NCBI GenBank assembly: GCA_029977665.1
Contig: JAPOKK010000006.1
Location: 1-40,372, forward strand
Source: Pseudomonadota bacterium
Lineage (GTDB): Bacteria > Pseudomonadota > Gammaproteobacteria > Ga0077536
Length of the DNA stretch: 40,372 nt
Reading direction: 5' to 3'
The translations under genes and the position numbers were made by a program. Positions 24,415 to 32,498 of this stretch are shown here, in pieces. The notes under the pieces are model-generated. The model saw only the letters and a list, made by a program, of their open reading frames with translations. It was not told the origin of the DNA and did not search any database. Each line of letters opens with the position of its first letter. Within the stretch, counting starts at the first letter, position 1.

Positions 24415-24476
24415 GTGCTCTCCCCGTGCTTGTCTGCGTGTTTGTGCTGGCAGCCTGATAACGACCCGTCGTGCGC

Positions 24477-24788
24477 TCAGGTTTCGCCCGTGTTCGTCGC
24501 GCGCCAGCGGCACAGGTCGCGCGCGTAGTCGGTCATGCCGAATACGGCCGCACCGATTTCGTGACCGATGTGCGAGCGATGTTGGTAGACGTAGGTACCG
24601 GCGGCGCCGGCCTCGAAGGCGATGATCGCGAGCAGTGCGACGCGCACCGCGGGGCGCGTCAGCCAGGCGCGCAGGCGCGTCGCGGCCTGACCGGCGCGGC
24701 GTGGCGCGAGCCCGAACCAGGCGCGCAGGCGCTGCCAGGCATGGATGACCTGCCAGGCGAGGGCGAGTGCGATGACGCAGCAGGTCAT
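24477..24788 (-). CDS. Small membrane protein, 103 aa
   Basis: Two hydrophobic segments are visible, at residues about 1-14 ([14 protein letters not shown]) and about 48-68 ([20 protein letters not shown]). An Arg-rich loop lies between them, and a polar tail ([20 protein letters not shown]). No family is recognised. It is on the same strand 62 nt upstream of the Ldi-like gene, so the two may be co-transcribed and the products may associate in the membrane. The ribosome-binding site is weak, so the start is uncertain. Confidence 0.55.
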   Translation of the reverse strand: MTCCVIALALAWQVIHAWQRLRAWFGLAPRRAGQAATRLRAWLTRPAVRVALLAIIAFEAGAAGTYVYQHRSHIGHEIGAAVFGMTDYARDLCRWRATNTGET

Positions 24789-24959
24789 GGGTCGCGTCGT
24801 GCTCGCGCTTGCCTGCCGGGCGTCATGGTCATAGCGGGATCCTCCCCTCGGATCGCCGGCTCGTCCCGGTGAGCGAGCCTATGGTCAACCTTAGACCAAC
24901 AGGTGCGGCAATGGGAAGCGAGCGCGTGCGCCGGGCTGCTCGACGATTGGTCTCGCCGG

Positions 24960-25047
24960 GCGCTTGCCAGGCGCTTGCCAGGCGCTTGTCAGGCGCTTGT
25001 CAGGCGCTTGTCAGGCGCTTGTCAGGCGCTTGTCAGGCGCGCGTCAG
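24960..25047. repeat. 11-bp minisatellite, eight copies
   Basis: Unit GCGCTTGTCAG is repeated head to tail: two copies read GCGCTTGCCAG, five are identical, and the last reads GCGCGCGTCAG. On the minus strand each unit supplies a TGA. The array overlaps the last codons and stop of the cupin gene. The rest of the 24789-25032 gap shows no gene. Confidence 0.95.
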
Positions 25048-25425
25048 CTCGGTGACATCGAAGTCTTCTGCGAGGCGTACGAACAGCAGGCGTGCCGGGC
25101 CCTCGAGCACCCGTGTGCGGTGGCCGCGACCCGTGGTGTCGTCGGCGAAGAACAGTCCGCCGGGACCCCACTGGCGGCAGGCGCCGTCGGTCGTTTCCAC
25201 TTCGAGGCGGCCGCTCAGCACGGCGACGAGCTGGCGGTCGGGCGCGTTGTGCCAGTCCTGGTCGAGATTGGCCGGCAGGCTCGCGAGCAGGCAGTCGGCG
25301 GCGAAGCTGCGCGAGAGCGCGAGGACATGACCGAAGGCATCGGTGCGCGAATCGGGCCAGGCAAGCTCGAGGTCTTCGAAACGCGAACCCTGGTCGTGGG
25401 TGGTGACGAAACGGGTGATGCGCAT
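25033..25425 (-). CDS. Cupin-like protein, 130 aa
   Basis: The product starts MRITRFVTTHDQGSRFEDLE. It has a cupin/RmlC-type jelly roll: NLDQDWHNAPDRQLVAVLSG, then RLEVETTDGACRQWGPGGLF, then DTTGRGHRTRVLEGPARLLF. The H-x(n)-G and G-x-G-H patterns suit a metal or ligand site (WHNAP and GRGHRT). It lacks a signal peptide. It lies 3' of the AraC regulator on the same strand (37 nt gap). Its last residues (LTRA) and stop are encoded by the 11-bp tandem repeat, so its C-terminus can change with copy number. Confidence 0.75.
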   Translation of the reverse strand: MRITRFVTTHDQGSRFEDLELAWPDSRTDAFGHVLALSRSFAADCLLASLPANLDQDWHNAPDRQLVAVLSGRLEVETTDGACRQWGPGGLFFADDTTGRGHRTRVLEGPARLLFVRLAEDFDVTELTRA

Positions 25426-25462
25426 GGAATCGATCCTGTGAGGGGGAGCGCACCGCGGTCGG

Positions 25463-26506
25463 TCACCGCGGTGCGTCACCGCCATTGTCCTGTCGCCGCG
25501 CACGATACCGGCCAGGCGACACGCCGCACCAGCGCTTGAACGCCTTGCCGAAGTTCGCCGCGTTGTCGAAGCCGAGCGCGGCGGCGACTTCCTTGATGGT
25601 GATGCCCTCGTTGCCGAGCAGTTCCTGAGCGCGCGTGCGCAGGAACTCGTCGGTGATCGCCTGGTAGCTGGTGCCGAGACGACGCAGGCGCCGGATCAGC
25701 GTGCGCGGCGTGACGTGCAGCGTCTGCGCGACGTCGCTCAGCGTCGGCAACGGCCGGCGCCTGTTGCCGTCCTCGAATGCCCGGCACAACTCGGCGCGCA
25801 GCATGCCGAGGGTGTCGCGCTCGCGCGAAGCGGCCATCGTCGCCGTGCATTGCGCGAGCGCGTGGGACCAGGTCGACTCGATGTAGCCGAGGTTGGGCAA
25901 CTCGCGCCAGGTGGCCGGGATGACGAGCCCCGTGCTCGCCGCGTCGTGTTCCACCGGGCAGCGGAAATGCTGCGCCGTGCGCGCCGCGTAGGGCGTCGGC
26001 GGGTAGTCGAGCAACACGCGCATCTCGCCCGGGTCGATGGCATAGACGGCTTCGAGATGGTGCTGGAGGATCACCAGCGGGGTCTCGAGCAGCAACGGTC
26101 GGCACTCGCCGAGCTCGATCAGCGGGCACAGCTCGGCGATGAAGTGCTCATCCTCGCTACGTCCCTGCATGTGCAGGTAGGGCACGCGGCCCGGAAAGAA
26201 GCGCAGGAAGGTATCGAGCCCGGCGCCGAGGGTCGGCGCGCTGACCAGCGCGATGCTGAGCGGCCCGTGGAAGTGATCGGCCAGCGAGCGCGCCCAGTCC
26301 AGGTGCCAGTCGGGGGTGCTCGCGAGTGCGAGCGTGTTGCGGATGTATTGCAGGGCCTGGCGCACGCTGATGCGGCTGTCGGGACTCGCCAGGTCGGCCG
26401 CGGTCAGGCCGGTGCCGGCGAGCAGCGCCTGCGGTTCGAACAGGCGCACGAGATGGCGGCCGTAAGTGGCCGGCATGGGCAGCTCTTCGATTGCGCGCGG
26501 ATCCAT
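25463..26506 (-). CDS. AraC-family transcriptional regulator
   Basis: This is a 347-residue regulator with the N-terminal ligand-binding region of the type often called Arabinose_bd (OruR/GadX-like). A C-terminal AraC HTH follows: LSDVAQTLHVTPRTLIRRLR with RLGTSYQAI, then ITIKEVAAALGFDNAANFGK and AFKRWCGVSPGRYR, the classical two-helix signature. The N-terminal region (FEPQALLAGTGLTAADLASP, LADHFHGPLSIALVSAPTLG) suits sensing of a small hydrophobic molecule. Starts at ATG 26506 or 26476 are possible, and GTG 26539 lies inside a palindrome. It is divergent from the epoxide-hydrolase-like pair and upstream of a cupin, so it probably controls one or both. Confidence 0.88.
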   Translation of the reverse strand: MDPRAIEELPMPATYGRHLVRLFEPQALLAGTGLTAADLASPDSRISVRQALQYIRNTLALASTPDWHLDWARSLADHFHGPLSIALVSAPTLGAGLDTFLRFFPGRVPYLHMQGRSEDEHFIAELCPLIELGECRPLLLETPLVILQHHLEAVYAIDPGEMRVLLDYPPTPYAARTAQHFRCPVEHDAASTGLVIPATWRELPNLGYIESTWSHALAQCTATMAASRERDTLGMLRAELCRAFEDGNRRRPLPTLSDVAQTLHVTPRTLIRRLRRLGTSYQAITDEFLRTRAQELLGNEGITIKEVAAALGFDNAANFGKAFKRWCGVSPGRYRARRQDNGGDAPR

Positions 26507-26530
26507 CGAGGGGCCGGGCTCCGGGAGGAC

Positions 26531-26556
26531 TGTCACCAAAGTAACAGAATTTGTCA
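26531..26556. promoter_or_regulatory. Candidate AraC operator
   Basis: TGTCAC-CAAA-GTAACA (26531-26546) is an imperfect inverted repeat. TGTCA recurs at 26552, 21 nt from the first TGTCA, i.e. two helical turns. It lies in the divergent region 25 nt from the AraC start. This is a weak pattern-based call. Confidence 0.35.
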
Positions 26557-26716
26557 GGGCCGTCTCTTGGGGCGCGCAGGCGCGATGACTAGCTTATGCC
26601 CTCCACGGCGGTGCGAGCGCACCGCGCACGCGGGGGAGGTCCGAGGCGACGGCACGCGAGCCGCAGCCGACGCCCGGCCGCGTGTTCTCATCTGACACGA
26701 AATCCGGGGGTTTCCC

Positions 26717-27130
26717 ATGACCGAAGCCGAGAAGGTCGCACGCAACGTCGCCGTCGTGCGCCAGTTCATCGATGCCTGGGGCGCTATCGACGTCGATGGT
26801 GCGATGGCCTGCCTGTCCGACGACATCGAGTACATCAATCAACCGCTCGAACCGGTCTGTGGGCAGCAGGATGTCCGCAAGATCGTCGACGGCATCATGC
26901 AGCTCTCCAAGCGCGTGCACTGGGAACTGCGCAACTGCTTCGGGCGCGGCAACGTGGTCGTCACCGAACGCCTCGACTGCTGGGACTTCGACGGCCGCGG
27001 ATGGGGACTCAAGCTGCCCTGCATCGGCATGTTCGACGTCAACGACGCCGGCAAGATCTGCGGCTGGCGTGACTATTTCGACAACCGGATGTGGTTCGAG
27101 AACGGCGGCCCCACGCTGCACCTCGACTGA
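26717..27130 (+). CDS. Limonene-1,2-epoxide hydrolase family protein (first of tandem pair)
   Basis: This is a 137-residue NTF2-fold enzyme with the full catalytic constellation of Rhodococcus limonene-1,2-epoxide hydrolase. EYINQPLEP gives the Tyr and Asn that hold the water, TERLDCWD gives the Arg-x-Asp pair, and GWRDYFD gives the second Asp. Order and spacing match the known enzyme. It is therefore a good candidate for an epoxide hydrolase adding water to a cyclic or terpenoid epoxide. It is cytoplasmic. It is divergent from the AraC gene and 21 nt before a paralogue. The ATG has only a weak GGGGG ahead of it. Confidence 0.85.
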   Translation: MTEAEKVARNVAVVRQFIDAWGAIDVDGAMACLSDDIEYINQPLEPVCGQQDVRKIVDGIMQLSKRVHWELRNCFGRGNVVVTERLDCWDFDGRGWGLKLPCIGMFDVNDAGKICGWRDYFDNRMWFENGGPTLHLD

Positions 27131-27151
27131 GTCTGACCGGGAGACATCGAC

Positions 27152-27568
27152 ATGACCAAACAAGACGACAGGATTGCCCGCAACGAAGCCGCCGTACGCG
27201 CTTTTCTCAAGGGCTGGGACGACCTCGACGTCGACGCCTGCATGGCACAGATCACCGAAGACATGTGCTACCTCAACCAGCCGCTGGAAGCGATCCGCGG
27301 CAAGGACAACGTGCGCAAGATGATCGCCTCGATTTTCGCACCGGCCAAGCGCTGCAAGTTCGAACTCAAGAATCTCTTCGGCCACGAGAACAAGGTCATC
27401 ACCGAGCGTGTCGACCGCTGGGACTGGACCGGCAGCGGCACGTGGGAACTCGAACTCAAGGTCTGCGGCATGTTCGAGCTGACCGAGAACGGCAAGATCA
27501 TCGAGTGGCGCGAGTACTACGACAACGAGGACTGGACGAAGAAAGGCGGCCCCAGCCTCGTCCTCTGA
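27152..27568 (+). CDS. Limonene-1,2-epoxide hydrolase-like paralogue (Asp to Glu)
   Basis: This 138-residue protein is clearly related to the preceding one; they align along the whole length without large gaps. CYLNQPLEA keeps Tyr and Asn, and TERVDRWD keeps Arg-x-Asp. The last motif reads EWREYYD, so the Asp equivalent to Asp132 of the Rhodococcus enzyme is Glu. The change may alter or reduce epoxide hydrolysis, or fit a different substrate. GGGAGA lies upstream of ATG 27152. The pair may be a heteromer, since NTF2-fold hydrolases dimerise. Confidence 0.82.
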   Translation: MTKQDDRIARNEAAVRAFLKGWDDLDVDACMAQITEDMCYLNQPLEAIRGKDNVRKMIASIFAPAKRCKFELKNLFGHENKVITERVDRWDWTGSGTWELELKVCGMFELTENGKIIEWREYYDNEDWTKKGGPSLVL

Positions 27569-27641
27569 CCGCCCTCACCCCCCCCCCTCACTGCCACCTC
27601 CGAGGTCCCGCACGTAGCCCCAGCAGCGGAGCAAAAGTGCT

Positions 27642-27668
27642 GAGCAAAAGTGTCAGACACTTTTGCTC
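27642..27668. repeat. REP-like palindrome A
   Basis: GAGCAAAAGTGTC-A-GACACTTTTGCTC has perfect 13-bp arms. It could act as a bidirectional terminator or a mobile REP unit. Confidence 0.8.
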
Positions 27669-27691
27669 CGTACAGCCGCCGCGTCCCACCC

Positions 27692-27712
27692 CAAAAGTGT
27701 CTGACACTTTTG
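27692..27712. repeat. REP-like palindrome B
   Basis: CAAAAGTGTC-T-GACACTTTTG has perfect 10-bp arms and is followed by CTTAAGTTTTG. Confidence 0.8.
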
Positions 27713-27823
27713 CTTAAGTTTTGACCACTTTGGCGTAGGGCGGGAGGCCGCTGCTAGCGGGGGTGCAGGCGCAGTTCGCCGCGTGCGGCGTCTATGTCGA
27801 CGTCGAAGAGAGAGCAAAAGGAG

Positions 27824-27848
27824 AGCAAAAGTGTCAGACACTTTTGCT
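27824..27848. repeat. REP-like palindrome C
   Basis: AGCAAAAGTGTC-A-GACACTTTTGCT has perfect 12-bp arms. It is the duplicate of palindrome A, 181 bp on. Confidence 0.8.
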
Positions 27849-27872
27849 TCCTGCAGCCGCCTCGTCGCAGCC

Positions 27873-27893
27873 CAAAAGTGTCTGACACTTTTG
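27873..27893. repeat. REP-like palindrome D
   Basis: CAAAAGTGTC-T-GACACTTTTG has perfect 10-bp arms and is the duplicate of palindrome B. It is the element closest to the retropepsin stop. Confidence 0.8.
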
Positions 27894-27934
27894 CTTAAGT
27901 TTTGCTCGCCTGGGGGAGCGGTGGATATGTGGCG

Positions 27935-29719
27935 CTAGCGGGGGTGCAGGCGCAGCTCGCTGCGCGCGGCGTCGATGTCGACGTCGAAGCGCGCGAGGAT
28001 ATCGAGGCCGAGCAGGCCGGCGTAGCCGTCGAGGCCGTCGATGACGAGGGTCGGTACGTTGCGTAGTCGCAGCGTGCCGAGATCCAGCGAAACGAGGCGT
28101 GCGCGCACGGCGCTGGTGCGCCCGTTCGCGGTGCGGACTTCGACGCGGGGGCCGTCGAGCGCGAGGCCGAGGTCGCGCGCCAGGCTGCTCGATATGGCGG
28201 TGATCGAGGCCCCGGTGTCGACGATGAACTCGCGCGGCAGCCCGTTGACCGTGACGCCCGCGGAAACCACGCCGTCGGCGCGGCGCGCGAGCGCTACCAC
28301 CACCGTGCCGGGCACGTCGCGGCGCGTCGTCTCGCGTTCAAGGCGTGGCGCGAGTTGTGGTTCGAGGTGCGGATCGAGCGTGATCGCCTGCAGGTAGTCG
28401 TCGTGCGCGCCGGCGTGATCGCCGGCCGCGGCGCGCCGACCGGCCCGCAATGTGAAGTAGGGCGCGTGACCCGGGTCGCGCGCGATCGCGCGCTCGAGCA
28501 GCGCTGTCAGCTCGGGCGAACCAGGCTGCGCCGCGGCGAGGGCGGTGATGGACGCGCGCTCGAGCGACAGCAGGTCGTCTGCCCGCGGTTCCCGTGCGAG
28601 CCAGGGTGCGATCTCGGCGAGCGCCTCGCGTGGGCGTTCCAAGCGCAGCAGCAGCTCCGCTTGTCGCAGGTCGCGCGCGCGACTCGCCGGCATAGCGGCA
28701 TCGACCGCAGCGACCAGGGCGAGCGCCGCATCGGCGCGGCCGGCGCCGAGTTCGCGGATCACGAGCACGTCGAGCGCCTGCTCGATCTGCGCGGCGATGC
28801 GTGCCCGGTGCGTCGGGGCGTGTGCGTACAGAGCCGGACCGAGTGCGACGACGGTCTCGGCATCGCCACGTGCGACCGCATTGCGGTAGCGCAAGCGCCG
28901 GCCCTCCGCAGTGGCGTCGAAGAATGCACCGGTCAACGTGCCCACGGGCATGCCGGCATCGCCGCTGGCCGCGTCGAGCAGGGCGGTGACGATGGCGAGG
29001 TCCCAGGCCTCGCCGCGCGCGCCGGAGACGACGCGTGCGATGCCAAGCAGTGTCGTGCCGTCGGTGTCGGTGAGTGCCGCGAGCCCGCCCGGCGCCGGCG
29101 CGTCGAGGCGCAGCGCGTAGCCCAATGTCTCGTCATCGAGCCTCGTCAACGGCGAGTCGACGCGGGCTGCGCGGACGCCTGCGCGCGTACGCAGCAGGCA
29201 TTCACGTCCGAGATAAAGCGCTTCGTCGGTGGATATCGCGGCGCCCGGCCGCAGGCCCTGTACCAAGACCGCCGCGAGGTCGTGGGTGGCGTCCCAGGCA
29301 ACGATCTCGCCGAGCGGCAGCTCGAGTGGTGCGGACAAGCCCAGCCGCGTGACACCGTCGAGCGCGGACAACGGCGCCAGGAGCACGTTGTGGCCGGGAA
29401 GCAGCACGCCGCCGTAGCGTCGCGCGGGGCCATCGCCGTGTGCGACGAACTCGACGGCGAGCGGCGCCTGCGGCCGTGGCGCGGGCGCGACCGGCGCAGG
29501 CGACGCGTCTGTCGTCGCGGGCAGCGTGCGGCTCGCGTCGCCCTCGAGCGTGCTGCGCGGCACCGGTTCGCCGGGCGCGACATCCGGCGCCGCGACGTGT
29601 CGCGGCCAGTGGGTAATGGCGACGCCGCCGGCCAGGCCGAGTACGAAAGCGAACGTAACGACGAGGTATGCGGTTTTCACGAACGAAGGCTTCGCGTGGG
29701 CAGGGGAGGCGACGGACAT
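27935..29719 (-). CDS. Membrane-anchored TPR/retropepsin-like aspartyl protease
   Basis: This 594-residue protein has one N-terminal membrane helix (about 16-36, YLVVTFAFVLGLAGGVAI). A Pro/Ala linker follows, then a region resembling a worn trypsin-like domain (GGVLLPGHNVLLAPLSALDG, IVAWDATHDLAAVLVQG) without a recognisable catalytic Ser. TPR-like helices lie in the middle (about 300-450). A C-terminal retropepsin-type domain has EFIVDTGASITAISS with catalytic Asp 501, followed by GLLGLDILARFDVDID. Single-domain aspartyl proteases of this kind act as dimers. It is probably periplasmic. Substrate unknown. Its 3' end has been duplicated downstream. Confidence 0.83.
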   Translation of the reverse strand: MSVASPAHAKPSFVKTAYLVVTFAFVLGLAGGVAITHWPRHVAAPDVAPGEPVPRSTLEGDASRTLPATTDASPAPVAPAPRPQAPLAVEFVAHGDGPARRYGGVLLPGHNVLLAPLSALDGVTRLGLSAPLELPLGEIVAWDATHDLAAVLVQGLRPGAAISTDEALYLGRECLLRTRAGVRAARVDSPLTRLDDETLGYALRLDAPAPGGLAALTDTDGTTLLGIARVVSGARGEAWDLAIVTALLDAASGDAGMPVGTLTGAFFDATAEGRRLRYRNAVARGDAETVVALGPALYAHAPTHRARIAAQIEQALDVLVIRELGAGRADAALALVAAVDAAMPASRARDLRQAELLLRLERPREALAEIAPWLAREPRADDLLSLERASITALAAAQPGSPELTALLERAIARDPGHAPYFTLRAGRRAAAGDHAGAHDDYLQAITLDPHLEPQLAPRLERETTRRDVPGTVVVALARRADGVVSAGVTVNGLPREFIVDTGASITAISSSLARDLGLALDGPRVEVRTANGRTSAVRARLVSLDLGTLRLRNVPTLVIDGLDGYAGLLGLDILARFDVDIDAARSELRLHPR

Positions 29720-29985
29720 GGTCGCACAGCGGGCCGCCTCGCCGAATCTTCTCGCGCCGTGATGGCGTGTTCACGGCCGGGCCTCGCGCGGGGCCCGAGT
29801 GCGCCAGGGCTCGCGTCCTGCCCGGCTCGATCTGGCGTTGCGCGCTTGCTGCCGGCAACGCCCGGTTGCGCCGCGCCACGCCCCACCGCGAGAATGACCC
29901 GCGGCAACCATCGCCGCAACGCACGGCCGAGCCGCCGCCGCTGGCGGCAGCCGTCTGGCGGCCCCAGCAGCGGAGAGAAACCCCG

Positions 29986-31335
29986 GTGAAATTTCTTGCG
30001 TGCCTGCCCCTCGTCCTCGTCGCCAGCCTGTGCGTTCCGAGCGTCGGGGCCGCGGGTAGCGACCTGCGCGATGCGATCGCTGCCGATTACGACCACCTCG
30101 GGCCCTTGTTCGAGCATTTCCATCGCCACCCCGAGCTGTCCTACGTCGAGCACGAGACCGCCGCGCGCCTTGCCGCCGAGCTGCGCGAGGCCGGGCTCGC
30201 CGTGACCGAGGGGGTCGGCGGCACCGGCGTCGTCGGCGTGCTCGAGAACGGCCCCGGCCCGGTCTTGCTGGTGCGCGCCGACATGGATGGCCTGCCGATC
30301 GCCGAGAAGTCCGGCCTGCCGTACGCCTCCGAGGCGCGCCAGGTCGATGTCGAGGGCAACGAGTTTCCGGTCATGCACGCCTGCGGCCACGACATGCACA
30401 TGACCGCGCTGGTCGGCACGATGCGCCAGCTCGCCGCGCGGCGTGACGCCTGGCGCGGCACCGTGCTCGCCATCGGTCAGCCCGCGGAGGAGCGCATCGG
30501 CGGCGCGCGCAAGATGATCGCCGACGGTCTCTACGAGCGTTTTCCGCGCCCCGATTTCGCCCTCGCGCTGCACGTCTCTAGCCTGCTCGAAACCGGCATG
30601 CTGACGCTCGACCCGGGCATCGCGTTCTCGAGTTCGGACAGCCTCGACATCATCGTCCACGGCGTCGGCACCCACGGCGCAGCCCCGCAGTTCGGCAAGG
30701 ACCCGGTCGTCATCGCCTCGCAGATCGTGCTCGCGCTGCAGACCCTCGTCGCACGCGAACTCTCACCGTTCGAGCCGGGCGTGGTGACGGTCGGCTCGTT
30801 CCATGCCGGCACCAAGCACAACATCATCTCCGACGAGGCGCGCTTGCAGCTGACCGTGCGCGCTGACGATGCCGCGGTGCGCGACAAGCTCCTTGCCGGT
30901 ATCCGCCGTATCGCCGAGAACGTCGGCCGCGCGGCCGGGCTGCCCGAAGACCGTTTGCCCGAGGTCACCGCGCCGCTCGCCTCGACCCCACCGACACTCA
31001 ACGACCCGGCCCTCACCGCGCGCCTGCGCGGCGTGCTCGCCACGCATTTCGGCGCAGCGCGGCTCTCGTCGCGTCCGCGCGTCGGTATGGGCGCGGAGGA
31101 CTTCGCCTATTTCCTCGACGTCGATCCGCCTGTGCCGGGCGTCTATTTCCGTGTCGGCGGCACGCCGGCGGAAGCCTTCGCGACCGCCGCGGCCGGTGGC
31201 CCGCCGGTGCCGGCGCATCATTCCCCGCTGTTCAAGATCGCGCCGCGGCCGGCGGTCGTGAATGGTGTCGAGGCGATGACGGTCGCGGTGCTCGAACTGC
31301 TCGGCGTCTCGCCGGTCGTCGCGGCGGGCGACTGA
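29986..31335 (+). CDS. Exported M20-family amidohydrolase/peptidase
   Basis: This 449-residue enzyme begins at GTG 29986 with GGAGAG upstream. A signal peptide (KFLACLPLVLVASLCVPSVG then AA) sends it to the periplasm. The M20 amidohydrolase pattern is clear: LLVRADMDGLPIAE, MHACGHDMHMTALVGT (metal ligands near His 131, His 135 and Asp 136), GQPAEERIGGARKMIADGLY, and late GMGAEDFAYFLDVDPPVPGV. Such enzymes hydrolyse N-acyl amino acids, hippurate or peptides with zinc or similar metals. It lies upstream of the metallopeptidase/ATP-grasp pair on the same strand, though a 137-nt gap suggests its own transcript. Confidence 0.9.
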   Translation: MKFLACLPLVLVASLCVPSVGAAGSDLRDAIAADYDHLGPLFEHFHRHPELSYVEHETAARLAAELREAGLAVTEGVGGTGVVGVLENGPGPVLLVRADMDGLPIAEKSGLPYASEARQVDVEGNEFPVMHACGHDMHMTALVGTMRQLAARRDAWRGTVLAIGQPAEERIGGARKMIADGLYERFPRPDFALALHVSSLLETGMLTLDPGIAFSSSDSLDIIVHGVGTHGAAPQFGKDPVVIASQIVLALQTLVARELSPFEPGVVTVGSFHAGTKHNIISDEARLQLTVRADDAAVRDKLLAGIRRIAENVGRAAGLPEDRLPEVTAPLASTPPTLNDPALTARLRGVLATHFGAARLSSRPRVGMGAEDFAYFLDVDPPVPGVYFRVGGTPAEAFATAAAGGPPVPAHHSPLFKIAPRPAVVNGVEAMTVAVLELLGVSPVVAAGD

Positions 31336-31472
31336 CGTTCCGCGGAACCTGCTGCCGTTGCGTGCATCGTGCCCGGCACGGTGTTGGGCGCAGGCCGCGG
31401 CTGGCTTGACTTCGCCGTGCGCGCGCAACATGGTGCCTGCATCCTCGCCTTCGCGCCTTACGGAGGACTCGC

Positions 31473-32498
31473 GTGGCTCGCGCCGCCTGGGCCGACCTGC
31501 CCACCGAAGAACTGCTCGACCTGCGTTTCTGCGATCTCAAGCTCTCGCTGGAAGGAACCTGGGTGGATGCGTGTATCGAGCGGCTGTACGCCGAACTCGC
31601 CGCACGCGAGCTCAACGTCCGCCCCCACGTATGGATTTCCGAGGAGTGGTTCTCGCCCGACGGCATCCCCGGCATCGCGGTGCCGTTCTACCTCGTCCAT
31701 CCGCGCCTGATGCGCCTCGAGCGGCGCATCATGCTGCAGGTCGAGGGCGGTACGCGCGAGAAGTGCATGATGCTGCTGCGCCACGAGGCCGGCCATGCCG
31801 TGCAGCACGCGTTCCAGGTCCACCGCCGCCAGCGCTGGCGCTGCCTGTTCGGTTCCAACGCGCAACCCTATCCCGACTTCTACTGGCCGCGGCCCGGCTC
31901 GCGCCGCTTCGTGCAGCATCTCGACGCCTGGTATGCGCAGAGCCATCCAGCGGAGGACTTCGCCGAGACCTTCGCCGTGTGGCTGAATCCGCGTTCGCGT
32001 TGGCGGCGACGTTACGCCGGCTGGCCGGCGCTGGAGAAGCTCGAGTACGTCGACGAACTGATGGGCGAGCTGGCCGGCTGCGCGCCGCGTGTGCGACGGC
32101 GGGCGCGGCCGGACAATCTCGGCTGCCTGCGCACGACGCTGCGCGATCACTACGCCGAGAAGCGCGAGCGCTACGGCGGCAAGTTCTCCGAGGCCTATGA
32201 CCAGGCCCTGTTCGAGCTGTTCGATACGCCCGGCCGGCGCGGGCGTGCCGGGCGCCCCGAGACCGCGGCTGCATTCCTGCGCCGCCACCGCCGCGAGATC
32301 CGCGACACGGTATGCAAGTGGACCGGTGAGCATGCCTTCACCGTCGACCAGGTCATCCAGGAGATGATGTACCGCTGCCAGGCGCTGCAGCTGCGCGCGG
32401 GCGGCGCCTGTGCGCCGCTCAAGCTGAACCTCGCGGTGTTCCTCGCCGCGCAGACCATGCACTATCTCTACCGGGGGGGCGGATGGCACGCCGTGTGA
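31473..32498 (+). CDS. Putative zinc metallopeptidase (HEAGH)
   Basis: This 341-residue cytoplasmic protein begins at GTG 31473 with GGAGGA 5-6 nt upstream. CMMLLRHEAGHAVQHAF gives the zinc motif HExxH at 104-108. HPAEDFAETFAVWL about 60 residues on supplies a likely third ligand Glu. The rest is rich in Arg and aromatic residues and resembles the putative zinc-binding metallopeptidase group of unknown role. The gene overlaps the ATP-grasp gene by 16 nt, so the two are translationally coupled. A peptide-making and peptide-cutting pair is a reasonable inference, but no substrate is known. Confidence 0.78.
   Translation: MARAAWADLPTEELLDLRFCDLKLSLEGTWVDACIERLYAELAARELNVRPHVWISEEWFSPDGIPGIAVPFYLVHPRLMRLERRIMLQVEGGTREKCMMLLRHEAGHAVQHAFQVHRRQRWRCLFGSNAQPYPDFYWPRPGSRRFVQHLDAWYAQSHPAEDFAETFAVWLNPRSRWRRRYAGWPALEKLEYVDELMGELAGCAPRVRRRARPDNLGCLRTTLRDHYAEKRERYGGKFSEAYDQALFELFDTPGRRGRAGRPETAAAFLRRHRREIRDTVCKWTGEHAFTVDQVIQEMMYRCQALQLRAGGACAPLKLNLAVFLAAQTMHYLYRGGGWHAV

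Larger units (their letters stand above)
27569..27934. other. Convergent intergenic region with REP-like repeats
   Basis: No gene is supported in this 366-nt space between the epoxide-hydrolase-like pair and the convergent retropepsin gene. It is made mostly of a 181-bp tandem duplication holding four copies of a palindrome with core AAAAGTGTC-GACACTTTT, and a stray copy of the retropepsin gene's last about 57 nt (27754-27810). Confidence 0.8.
27630..27992. repeat. 181-bp tandem duplication
   Basis: Palindromes at 27643 and 27824, palindromes at 27692 and 27873, and the block CTAGCGGGGGTGCAGG at 27754 and 27935 are each exactly 181 bp apart. The second copy includes the true 3' end of the retropepsin gene. 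The first copy has a duplicated, diverging piece of it. The edges are approximate. Confidence 0.85.

Noticed and set aside
24960-25047. Possible CRISPR-like array
   Set aside because: The repeats are 11 bp and contiguous with no spacers, so this is a minisatellite.
27754-27810. Duplicate of the retropepsin 3' end as a separate coding piece
   Set aside because: It has no start and only about 19 codons; it is a duplication remnant.
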